Shown here: piece by piece, positions 28,205-34,270 of the stretch | How positions within the stretch are numbered: the stretch's first letter is position 1 | Layout: every line of letters begins with the position of its first letter | DNA from: Lentisphaeria bacterium | GTDB taxonomy: Bacteria > Verrucomicrobiota > Lentisphaeria > Victivallales > UBA1829 | Assembly: GCA_017524965.1 (NCBI GenBank) | Contig: JAFXUM010000004.1 | Coordinates: 1 to 34,270 of the forward strand | Direction: 5' to 3' | Length of the DNA stretch: 34,270 bases | Position numbers and translations under genes: made by a program | The notes under the pieces: generated by a model | The model's database searches: none | Told to the model about the DNA's origin: nothing | What the model saw: the letters and a program-made list of their open reading frames with translations, nothing else

Positions 28205-29482
28205 ATGAAAGCAACACGCATCGTCATCCCCGCGTCCGCCGCGGTCGCGGCAATCATCCTCACCGCCTGCGCCGACAAGCCCGTCCGCATCCCCGGCGGC
28301 TCGTTCGTCGAAGAACCCTACACGGGTGAGACCACCTCCCGCAGCCAGACCATCCCGTCCAACGGCGAGAACACGCTCGAAACCGAGGTCATCTACATCG
28401 AAGACGATGTCCCGGTCGGCCCGGTCGAAGACAACACGCAGGCCGGTCAGCAGGGCGGTTCTTCCGCTCAGGGCGGCGCGGCTCAGGGCGGCGACACCAC
28501 CGCGCAGCAGGGCGGCACGCAGCTTCAGCCCGTCGAACAGGAACCTGCCACGAAGAACAACGCTCCCGAAGGCTCCGTGGAATACAAGGTCGTGAAGGGC
28601 GACACGCTGTGGGGCATCGGCATGGTCTACGGCGTTTCCGTGGCGCGCCTCGCCGAAATCAACGGCATCAGCGAGAAATCCACGCTCAAAGTCGGCCAGA
28701 TCCTCATGATCCCGCCGGACGCCAAAAACGCCGTCGGCAAGCCCGTTCAGAAGAAGCCGGAAACGAAGCCTGCGTCCACCACGAAGGCGGATTCCGGCAC
28801 GAAGTCCGCGAGCACGACGAAGCCCGCCGCGAACACGGCGAAGCCCGTCGCGAAGGACGGCGAAACTCTCTACGTCGTGAAGAGCGGCGACAACCTCAGC
28901 ATGATCGCGTACCGTCACCACGTGAAGCTCGCCGACCTCATCGCCGCGAACAAGGTCGATCCGAAGGCCACGCTCCGCATCGGCCAGACGCTCGTCATCC
29001 CGGCCGCCGGCGCCAAGGCCGCTTCCTCCACCACGAAGCCCGCGACCACCACGAAGACGGATTCCGGCACAAAGCCCGCCACCACCACGAAGCCCGCGAC
29101 CGCCACCACGACCAAGACCGAGCCCGCGACCACCACGAAGCCCGCGACCACAACTCCGTCCGCCACCACGACGAAGGGCGGCGAAGGCTCCGGCGGCATC
29201 GTCGAACCCATCGGCGGCGGCTCCATGGGCGGAACCAGCTCCACCTCGACGCCCGCGGCCACCACGAAGCCCGCGGCAGGCAGCGCGACCTCCGGCCTTG
29301 CATCCGTCTCCGCGCTTGATGACGCCGACATCTTCGCCGTGCCGATCGACTCCGAATCCACGCTCGAGGAAGTCGCGAACATCCATGACAAGAACCTCGA
29401 AGACCTGATCCGCCTGAACCCCGAGTTCAAGCCCGGACAGAAGATCCCCGCCGGAACGGCCATCAAAATGCCGCTTTTCTGA
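28205..29482 (+). CDS. LysM-domain lipoprotein
   Basis: 425 residues. The start at 28205 is chosen for CGGAGGT upstream and a clean lipoprotein signal: MKATRIVIPASAAVAAIILTAC, with lipobox Leu-Thr-Ala-Cys22. LysM domains bind N-acetylglucosamine in peptidoglycan. LysM1 spans about residues 127-170 (YKVVKGDTLWGIGMVYGVS..GQILMIP) and LysM2 about 223-266 (YVVKSGDNLSMIAYRHHV..GQTLVIP). A third, degenerate LysM-like segment ends the protein (LEEVANIHDKNLEDLIRLNP). Long Thr/Lys/Pro/Ala-rich linkers separate the domains (SGTKPATTTKPATATTTKTE), with nearly repeated DNA. No catalytic domain is present, so it probably tethers the outer membrane to the cell wall or targets partners there. A terminator follows. 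Confidence 0.93.
   Translation: MKATRIVIPASAAVAAIILTACADKPVRIPGGSFVEEPYTGETTSRSQTIPSNGENTLETEVIYIEDDVPVGPVEDNTQAGQQGGSSAQGGAAQGGDTTAQQGGTQLQPVEQEPATKNNAPEGSVEYKVVKGDTLWGIGMVYGVSVARLAEINGISEKSTLKVGQILMIPPDAKNAVGKPVQKKPETKPASTTKADSGTKSASTTKPAANTAKPVAKDGETLYVVKSGDNLSMIAYRHHVKLADLIAANKVDPKATLRIGQTLVIPAAGAKAASSTTKPATTTKTDSGTKPATTTKPATATTTKTEPATTTKPATTTPSATTTKGGEGSGGIVEPIGGGSMGGTSSTSTPAATTKPAAGSATSGLASVSALDDADIFAVPIDSESTLEEVANIHDKNLEDLIRLNPEFKPGQKIPAGTAIKMPLF
28749..29280 (+). repeat. Thr/Lys/Pro/Ala low-complexity repeats in the LysM gene
   Basis: Short repeated DNA blocks such as ACCACGAAGCCCGCGACC and GATTCCGGCAC(G/A)AAG recur in the two linkers on either side of LysM2. They encode TTKPAT-type repeats and are likely to vary in copy number. 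Confidence 0.65.
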
Positions 29483-29502
29483 GCGAAGATTCCGAAAATC
29501 AC

Positions 29503-29538
29503 GCGATCCGCAAAAAAACTTTGCGGGTCGCTTTTTTT
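29503..29538 (+). terminator. Rho-independent terminator after the LysM gene
   Basis: GCGATCCGC (29503-29511) pairs with GCGGGTCGC (29523-29531) with one G-T pair, followed by seven T (29532-29538). Confidence 0.85.
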
Positions 29539-29559
29539 AAGACCGCTTAAAAACGTCTC

Positions 29560-31125
29560 ATGGCTGAATTCCGAGCACAGGCGTCCGTCCCCGCCCGCTG
29601 GCGAATCGTCTTCGCCGCCGCGCTGGTCCTCGCGTTTCTGTGCGGCGGACTGCTGCTTTCGCGGAAGGACGCCGTGCCCTCGCAGGAGAACGCGGACAAC
29701 GCCATGGACGCCCGGTTCCGCCTGCAGACTGCAGCCGTCGCCTTCTCCTCCGGCAAGCTCGCGCCGCGCGTGCTGATCCTGACCGACTGGCCGGAATCCT
29801 ACCGGAAGGATGACGGATCGTTTCCGGAATTCGAAAAATTCCAGGGCAGCCTCGTCGTGATCGCCCCGGTGTCGGTCCCGGATTTCGGTCTCGGCGGCCC
29901 GTGGAAGGCGTTTCCCCAGTTCCGGAATCATTTCAGCCGGGACTATCATCCGCTCAGGGATCCGCTTTGGGGCAATCCGGACCGTGAAGCCGGCTCCCTG
30001 AAACGGGCCCTCGACCGGTCCGGCGCAAATGCACACACGTTCGACGTGATTCTGCTCGACTGCGCGTACCCGGACAGCCTTTTCTCCCGGAAGCCTCTGC
30101 TCTGGTCCTCCGCGTTCTTCGACATGATGAAAGAGGACGCCATGAACTCCGGCGGCGTTTTCGCGGCCGTCCTGCCGCCCGACCGCCCGGAAGTCTCAGC
30201 CTGCATCCTCGCGTTCCTGCGCCGTTCGTTCGGCAACGCGGGCGCGTTCTGTTTCGGCGACCGCGTAATTCTCGCCTCGGGATTCGACTCCGAGCCGGTC
30301 TTCGAGCTGGACAAACTGAACGCCACGGCGGAACTTGCCGGGTATTACGACGGCGGAAGCATCCCCGGCAACGCCATCGGGCTGGTGCTGGACGAGGCGT
30401 ACTCCGACTCGATCCCCGCCGGACTGCTCGAAGCCTCCCACAACATCGCGATCCCACAAAGAGTATTCACGCCGTTCCGCGCCGTCTTCGCACGCGCCCG
30501 GCTCCTGCCGAAACTGAGGCGTTTCCTGCCGGACGGATTTCCGGTTCAGACAGTCTGCGCCTGGCTCCTCGGCATCCTCCTCGCCGCCTATCCGTTTCTG
30601 CGCTACTTCATCTCGTGGAAGCCCGTCCACAAGCAGGCGTTCCGCGCGTTCGAGGACATGTTCTACCTCACGGGCGTGCTTGCGCTGTACCTGATGTTCA
30701 CGCACGAGATCATGCCCGATTACGGATTCCAGATAGTGCTTTACCTCGTCATCATCGTTTTCGTCTTCTATGAAACGGTGGCGAAAGACAAGAAGTGGTT
30801 CATGGCGGGAATCGTGCTGCGGCATCCGTTCGGGCGCGTCCTGTTCAGTCTGCTGGTCCCGCTGCTCTTCGGGTTCGCGTTCTTTCTTCCGCGGACAAAC
30901 TTTCTGGCCGGGTTCCTCCTTGCGCTTTCCGGACTCTGTGCCGCATCGCTGCTCGTTCGCGCGCGCATGAAGGAATGGGTCCAGCCGGGACCGGCGATCC
31001 CGCTCACGTTTCTTCTGGGCGTGATCGTCTCGCTGGGGATGTTCGCCGTGAGCCTGTGCTTCCCGCTCGGCCCGGCCGTGTTCGCGGCGGTCGTCTGCGC
31101 GTACCGCCTCATCCTCCTCGACTGA
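29560..31125 (+). CDS. Polytopic membrane protein with a spermidine-synthase-like segment
   Basis: 521 residues from the ATG at 29560, only 21 bases after a strong terminator; no ribosome site or promoter is obvious. One membrane helix (~residues 15-34, VFAAALVLAFLCGGLLL) leads into a soluble domain of ~290 residues. Within it, FDVILLDCAYPDSLFSRKPL (from residue 161) and FFDMMKEDAMNSGGVFAAVL follow the pattern of the end of the spermidine-synthase Rossmann fold (DVI.xDxxDP...LYSxEFY..L...L.PGG). The glycine-rich SAM-binding motif expected upstream is absent, so aminopropyl transfer is doubtful. From ~328 to the end are seven or eight membrane helices. Fusions of membrane bundles with spermidine-synthase domains are known in many bacteria; this one may be a degenerate member. 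Function unknown. Confidence 0.75.
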   Translation: MAEFRAQASVPARWRIVFAAALVLAFLCGGLLLSRKDAVPSQENADNAMDARFRLQTAAVAFSSGKLAPRVLILTDWPESYRKDDGSFPEFEKFQGSLVVIAPVSVPDFGLGGPWKAFPQFRNHFSRDYHPLRDPLWGNPDREAGSLKRALDRSGANAHTFDVILLDCAYPDSLFSRKPLLWSSAFFDMMKEDAMNSGGVFAAVLPPDRPEVSACILAFLRRSFGNAGAFCFGDRVILASGFDSEPVFELDKLNATAELAGYYDGGSIPGNAIGLVLDEAYSDSIPAGLLEASHNIAIPQRVFTPFRAVFARARLLPKLRRFLPDGFPVQTVCAWLLGILLAAYPFLRYFISWKPVHKQAFRAFEDMFYLTGVLALYLMFTHEIMPDYGFQIVLYLVIIVFVFYETVAKDKKWFMAGIVLRHPFGRVLFSLLVPLLFGFAFFLPRTNFLAGFLLALSGLCAASLLVRARMKEWVQPGPAIPLTFLLGVIVSLGMFAVSLCFPLGPAVFAAVVCAYRLILLD

Positions 31126-31153
31126 GGAGAAAGCTTTTCATGCCGCGCCGGGC

Positions 31154-31792
31154 TTATTTCCGTCCGGAGGCGCGAAGCCAGCGGTGTTCCGGCTCGAATT
31201 CGGCCGTCACGTCCGCGAATCCCGCCTCCAGCAACAGCCCGCGCAGTTCCTCCAGATTCGGACAGCGCATCTTCAGATGCTCCACGATCGCGAGCTGGCG
31301 TTCGTTCATCGCGCCGCCCGCCATTTCCAGCGCGGTCGCGAAATATCCGCCGGGGGCGAGCACGCGCCGTATCTCGCGCAGTCCGGCGGCCTGATCCGGC
31401 CAGAAATACAGGCTCTCGACCGAGATCACGGTGTCGAACGCGCCGTCCGCGAACGGCAGATCGGGCACGCCGCATTGTAAAAAACGCATCCGTCCGGCTT
31501 TCACGAAATCTTCGTTCAGCGCCGTCGCCGTCTCGACCGCGAGCGGGGAGATGTCGCATCCGGTCAGCTCGGATTCGGGGTATTGTTCCGACAGTTCGCG
31601 CAGCGCCGCGCCCGCGCCGCACCCCACGTCCAGCACGGACTGGCCGACGGGGATGTGCGCGAATCCCCACGCCCGGAGCGGGCCGTGTTCGCGGTTCATG
31701 CGGAGGATCATGTCGCGGCCCGCGTCGCCCGCGGGGCATCCTGCCGTTTCGACGTTCGAGAAATCCGGTTCGGTCATGTCGTATGGTCCCAT
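31154..31792 (-). CDS. Class I SAM-dependent methyltransferase
   Basis: 212 residues from 31792 (MGPYDMTEP); an in-frame ATG at 31777 is an equally possible start, and neither has a clear ribosome site. Motif I is SVLDVGCGAGAAL (about residue 53), motif II the acidic strand end ELTGCDIS, motif post-II LPFADGAFDTVISVESLYFW, and motif III RRVLAPGGYF. This is the Methyltransf_11 pattern of UbiE-like small-molecule methyltransferases; the Asp-rich and Trp-containing SVESLYFWPD segment is typical. The substrate cannot be told. It has its own promoter (31823-31851) and converges on the membrane-protein gene with a 28-base gap that lacks a visible terminator. Confidence 0.9.
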   Translation of the reverse strand: MGPYDMTEPDFSNVETAGCPAGDAGRDMILRMNREHGPLRAWGFAHIPVGQSVLDVGCGAGAALRELSEQYPESELTGCDISPLAVETATALNEDFVKAGRMRFLQCGVPDLPFADGAFDTVISVESLYFWPDQAAGLREIRRVLAPGGYFATALEMAGGAMNERQLAIVEHLKMRCPNLEELRGLLLEAGFADVTAEFEPEHRWLRASGRK

Positions 31793-31822
31793 GTCGGTTT
31801 GTAATGAGTTCGGAGGGCAAAT

Positions 31823-31851
31823 AAGATAGAGCCTTTCCGCGCGGAATTCAA
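31823..31851 (-). promoter_or_regulatory. Promoter of the methyltransferase gene
   Basis: TTGAAT (31846-31851) and TATCTT (31823-31828) on the minus strand with a 17-base spacer, about 30 bases before the start codon. Confidence 0.6.
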
Positions 31852-31902
31852 GGGCGGAAGCGGAAAAACCGTGTTTTTGACGTGTTTTTTTCGGAATCGC
31901 GT

Positions 31903-31930
31903 TTGAAAAAACGTGGAAATGTGCTATCTT
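31903..31930 (+). promoter_or_regulatory. Promoter of the small basic protein and lpxA
   Basis: TTGAAA (31903-31908) and TATCTT (31925-31930) with a 16-base spacer. Upstream T-tracts occur in the repeat GTGTTTTTGAC-GTGTTTTTTTC (31871-31892), spaced about one helical turn, as in UP elements of strong promoters. Confidence 0.65.
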
Positions 31931-31983
31931 TTATGGATATATTTTTGTACACGAACCAAATCCAACAATCATGGAGAACCACA

Positions 31984-32091
31984 ATGGGAAGACAGTATAA
32001 CAAGCACGAGAAACAGGCCCGCCGCAAACAGTACCTCAAGCGCGTCAAACTCCGCGTGAAAGAGGCGATCAAGGCCGCCAAGAAGAAATAA
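31984..32091 (+). CDS. 35-residue very basic protein upstream of lpxA
   Basis: The start at 31984 (MGRQYNKHEKQARRKQYLKR) is fixed by GGAG 8 bases upstream and by a strong promoter whose transcription start lies after all earlier in-frame ATGs except one at the very 5' end. About half of the residues are Lys or Arg and the C-terminus is IKAAKKK. The composition and probable high expression resemble small ribosomal or nucleoid proteins. PVC bacteria are known to carry small basic proteins of about this size, but I cannot name a family for this one, and it is not ribosomal protein S20 or L34 by sequence. It is probably co-transcribed with lpxA, 29 bases downstream. Confidence 0.75.
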   Translation: MGRQYNKHEKQARRKQYLKRVKLRVKEAIKAAKKK

Positions 32092-32120
32092 TCCGAGCTC
32101 ATTTTACCCGGACTACTGAC

Positions 32121-32918
32121 ATGGCGCAGATCCACCAGACCGCCATCATCGGAAACGACGTCGAGCTTGCCGATTCCGTTTTCGTCGGCCCGTACTGCAT
32201 CATCGAAGACCACGTGAAGATCGGCGGGAACACCCGCCTGATCGCGCAGTGCCACATCTACTCGAACACCACGATCGGCGCGGGCAACACCATTTTCCCG
32301 TTCGCCACGCTCGGCGGTCCCCCGAACGACGTCAGCTACGACCCGACGCAGGAATCCTACACCCGGATCGGCGACGACAACATCATCCGCGAGGGCTGCT
32401 CCATCCACAGGGGCGCGCATCCCGGCACCACGACCGTCGTCGGAAGCCACTGCTTCCTCATGGGCAATTCGCACATGGCGCACAACACCGTGATCGGCGA
32501 CCACGTCATCATGGCGCTCGGCGCCCTCGCCGCGGGCTACGTCCAGATCGGCGACCGCGCGTTCATCTCCGGCAACACCTGCATCCACCAGTTCGTCCGC
32601 GTGGGCCGCTACGCCATGCTCTCCGGCGGTTCCGCCATCTCGATGGACCTGCCGCCCTTCATGATCGGCGACGGCCGCAACGGCGGCGTCCGCAGCTTCA
32701 ACAAGGTCGCGCTGGAGCGTGCCGGATACTCCAAAGAAGACATCCGCACCATCCACAAGATGTACGACATCGCGTTCCGCCGCGGCCTCAACATGAAGAA
32801 CGCGCTGGAAGAGATCGAAATCACTCTGCCGCAGATCCCGGAAGTCAAGGAATTCGTCGAATTCGTGCGCTCCGCGAAACGCGGCGTCCTGAGCGGGGGC
32901 AGCACCCGCCGCGCATAA
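32121..32918 (+). CDS. lpxA: Acyl-ACP--UDP-N-acetylglucosamine O-acyltransferase
   Basis: 265 residues, close to the 262 of E. coli LpxA. It moves an R-3-hydroxyacyl chain from ACP to the 3-OH of UDP-GlcNAc, the first step of lipid A synthesis, in the cytosol at the inner membrane. The left-handed beta-helix shows as hexapeptide repeats (IIGNDVELADSVFVG; IGAGNTIFP). The family motifs are FPFATLGGPPND, IREGCSIHRG and MGNSHMAHNTVIGD, where His118 and His121 match E. coli His122 and the catalytic His125. The C-terminal helices follow (VRSFNKVALERAGYSKEDI), then a short tail (SGGSTRRA). It marks the organism as an LPS-making diderm. The usual neighbours lpxD, fabZ and lpxB are absent; instead it follows a tiny basic protein. 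No strong ribosome site. Confidence 0.96.
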   Translation: MAQIHQTAIIGNDVELADSVFVGPYCIIEDHVKIGGNTRLIAQCHIYSNTTIGAGNTIFPFATLGGPPNDVSYDPTQESYTRIGDDNIIREGCSIHRGAHPGTTTVVGSHCFLMGNSHMAHNTVIGDHVIMALGALAAGYVQIGDRAFISGNTCIHQFVRVGRYAMLSGGSAISMDLPPFMIGDGRNGGVRSFNKVALERAGYSKEDIRTIHKMYDIAFRRGLNMKNALEEIEITLPQIPEVKEFVEFVRSAKRGVLSGGSTRRA

Positions 32919-32934
32919 GCAAAAAATCAAGCAC

Positions 32935-33008
32935 GCGCCCGGCAATCTTTTTGAGCGGTTCGGGCGCATAAGAAACGGCACGTATCGCCAGTGTGTGATG
33001 CGTGCCGT
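32935..33008. terminator. Hairpins between convergent lpxA and LRR genes
   Basis: Two hairpins: GCGCCCG (32935-32941) with CGGGCGC (32961-32967), and a 12-base stem ACGGCACGTATC (32975-32986) with GATGCGTGCCGT (32997-33008), one G-T pair. Neither has a proper T-run after it, so termination is a guess. Confidence 0.45.
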
Positions 33009-33054
33009 GACTGTTATTATGAAACAGCGCCTTGTCGGGGCGCGGGCTTATGCT

Positions 33055-34270
33055 TTATTTAAAATGAAACTCATCCGGTTCCTCGGGAACACGCTCCTGT
33101 TTCGCCGAATCCATGGGGGTGCTTACGACCGGCGGAGTATTTTTATTCCACTGGTAAGGAGTGCCATCAAAAACGGATTCGTCGACGTTCTTCAGATGCT
33201 CCGGCAGCCTGACCTCTCCCAGGGTCCAGCAGCTGCGAAACGCCTTCGGACCGATCTTCGTGACGCTGTCCGGGATGGTGATGCGTTTCAGCTCTTCGCA
33301 CTGGGCGAACGCCTCCTCGCCGATCTCCTTCAGGCTGTCCGGGAGCGAAACGCGTTTCATCTCGGAGCAGGCAAAAAACGCCCTGTCTTCGATCTTTTCC
33401 ACGCCGTCCGGGATCACGATCTCCTTCAAAGACATACACTGCCGGAACGCCTCTTTGGGGATCGTCTTCATACCGGGCGGAAGCCGGACCGACTCCACGT
33501 AGCTGCAGAAAAACGTGTTTTCGCTGAGCTTCGTCACGCACGGCGGGATCACGATTTCCGGCATGACCGCGCCCCATTCGAACACGCTCGCGCCGATTTC
33601 CTTCAGCGACTGCGGCAGTTCGAGCTGTTTCAGTGCGGTGCACTCCCCGAACGCGTACACATCGATCTTCGTCAGCGTATCCGGCAGTCCGACGTGTATC
33701 AGTCCGGCACACCCCCTGAAACACCCCGCGGGGACCGTTTCCACCCCCTCCGGCAGACGGATGTCCGTCAGGCTCGCGCAATGCTCGAACGCCTTTGGCG
33801 CGATCTCCCGCACGCGCGACGGGACGACAAACGGCGCGGCGGGTTCCGAGGCGCAGACCAGCAGCGTTTTGCCGTCTTTGGAATAGAAAACGCCGTCCTC
33901 GACCGTGTACAGCGGGTGGTCGTCCGGGACCAGGAAACGGCAGCCGCTCCCGGAGAACGCGCCGCCTTCGATGCGATTCACGTTCTTCCCGATGGTCACG
34001 GACGGCAGGCTGCGGCAGTTCCGGAACGCGTGATGTTCGATCTTCGTCACACTGTCCGGGAGATTGACCTCCTTCAGCGCCGTGCAGCCGGAAAAGACAT
34101 CGTATTCGATATACTGGATCCCCTCCGGGATCACGGCCTTTTTCAGCGAGGTGCAGCCCTTAAAGAGACCGTGATGCAGCCCCATGCTCGCGTAAGTCTC
34201 CCATATCACCTCCGGCATCCCCTGGAACGACGGAGGCTCCCTGAAGACGCTGACCGGTTCGGACCGCCCC
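33055..34270 (-). CDS. BspA-like leucine-rich-repeat protein, 5' end cut by window edge
   Basis: The frame is open from the right window edge to the stop at 33055; an internal ATG at 34218 has homology continuing upstream of it, so the true start lies outside. About thirteen LRR_5 (BspA-type) units of 23 residues are seen, with the pattern CxxLKxIxIPDSVTKIGxxAF (for example CEELKRITIPDSVTKIGPKA and CMSLKEIVIPDGVEKIEDRA). One unit is replaced by a linker of about 40 residues with a beta-hairpin look (DHPLYTVEDGVFYSKDGKTL), also usual in this family. The C-terminus is a charged tail (KQERVPEEPDEFHFK). BspA-like proteins are generally surface or exported adhesins or binding proteins; signal peptide and function cannot be judged here. 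Confidence 0.88.
   Translation of the reverse strand, partial: GRSEPVSVFREPPSFQGMPEVIWETYASMGLHHGLFKGCTSLKKAVIPEGIQYIEYDVFSGCTALKEVNLPDSVTKIEHHAFRNCRSLPSVTIGKNVNRIEGGAFSGSGCRFLVPDDHPLYTVEDGVFYSKDGKTLLVCASEPAAPFVVPSRVREIAPKAFEHCASLTDIRLPEGVETVPAGCFRGCAGLIHVGLPDTLTKIDVYAFGECTALKQLELPQSLKEIGASVFEWGAVMPEIVIPPCVTKLSENTFFCSYVESVRLPPGMKTIPKEAFRQCMSLKEIVIPDGVEKIEDRAFFACSEMKRVSLPDSLKEIGEEAFAQCEELKRITIPDSVTKIGPKAFRSCWTLGEVRLPEHLKNVDESVFDGTPYQWNKNTPPVVSTPMDSAKQERVPEEPDEFHFK

Noticed and set aside
31882-31983. Upstream extension of the small basic protein frame
   Set aside because: The -35 and -10 boxes of its promoter lie inside this extension, so most of it cannot be in the mRNA.
31984-32091. Calling the small basic protein ribosomal protein S20 or L34
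   Set aside because: It is too short for S20 and does not show the conserved L34 pattern (MKRTYQPS...GFRxRM).

Overview
The window reads as chromosomal DNA of a GC-rich, Gram-negative bacterium, most likely of the PVC superphylum (Lentisphaerota/Victivallales-like or a verrucomicrobial relative). The pointers are lpxA (lipid A synthesis), three probable lipoproteins and several signal peptides, a Minf_1886-family protein, many Sel1-repeat and BspA-type leucine-rich-repeat proteins, and a secreted GH2 glycosidase next to L-rhamnose mutarotase. The taxonomic placement is inference: no rRNA gene is present and no search could be run.

Left part (1-9344) is an accessory-looking region in which every gene lies on the minus strand. 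It holds five Sel1-repeat proteins (one cut by the left edge), an AAA/DUF4143 ATPase behind an operator-like promoter, a probable decayed DUF1016 (YhcG-type nuclease) fragment, and two small membrane proteins of unknown function. Three of the Sel1 genes share an almost identical signal-peptide-coding DNA cassette although their mature parts differ, two Sel1 genes share a duplicated promoter region, and one Sel1 protein is fused to an RDD membrane domain. Parts of this region are visibly AT-richer than the rest of the window.

Middle part (9449-16366) is housekeeping: rpsO-pnp (minus strand, the order known from many bacteria) diverging from gpmI (glycolysis), then a 5'-3' exonuclease gene one base from a YggS-type PLP-homeostasis gene. 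Next come a secreted ankyrin-repeat protein (minus) and, divergently, an operon of rhaM (L-rhamnose mutarotase) and a large exported GH2 beta-galactosidase, pointing to use of plant or host glycans.

Right part (22009-34270) holds a YgiQ-type radical SAM protein, a likely operon of a membrane-anchored unknown protein, a Minf_1886-family protein and an M16 metallopeptidase, then a LysM lipoprotein, a polytopic membrane protein with a spermidine-synthase-like segment, a class I methyltransferase, a 35-residue basic protein in front of lpxA, and a BspA-like LRR protein cut by the right edge.

The most striking non-coding signal is a family of composite palindromes: a short GC-rich hairpin, an ACT..AGT spacer, then a hairpin of the type GTGCCCG-loop-CGGGCAC with TTCG (or CGAA) in the loop. 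They sit directly at the 3' ends of pnp, gpmI, the yggS-like gene and the ankyrin gene, and near a Sel1 lipoprotein gene. Arm sequences vary while the architecture is kept, and one copy supplies the last codons and stop of the yggS-like gene. Promoters can be read repeatedly as TTGNNN-16/17-TATNTT.
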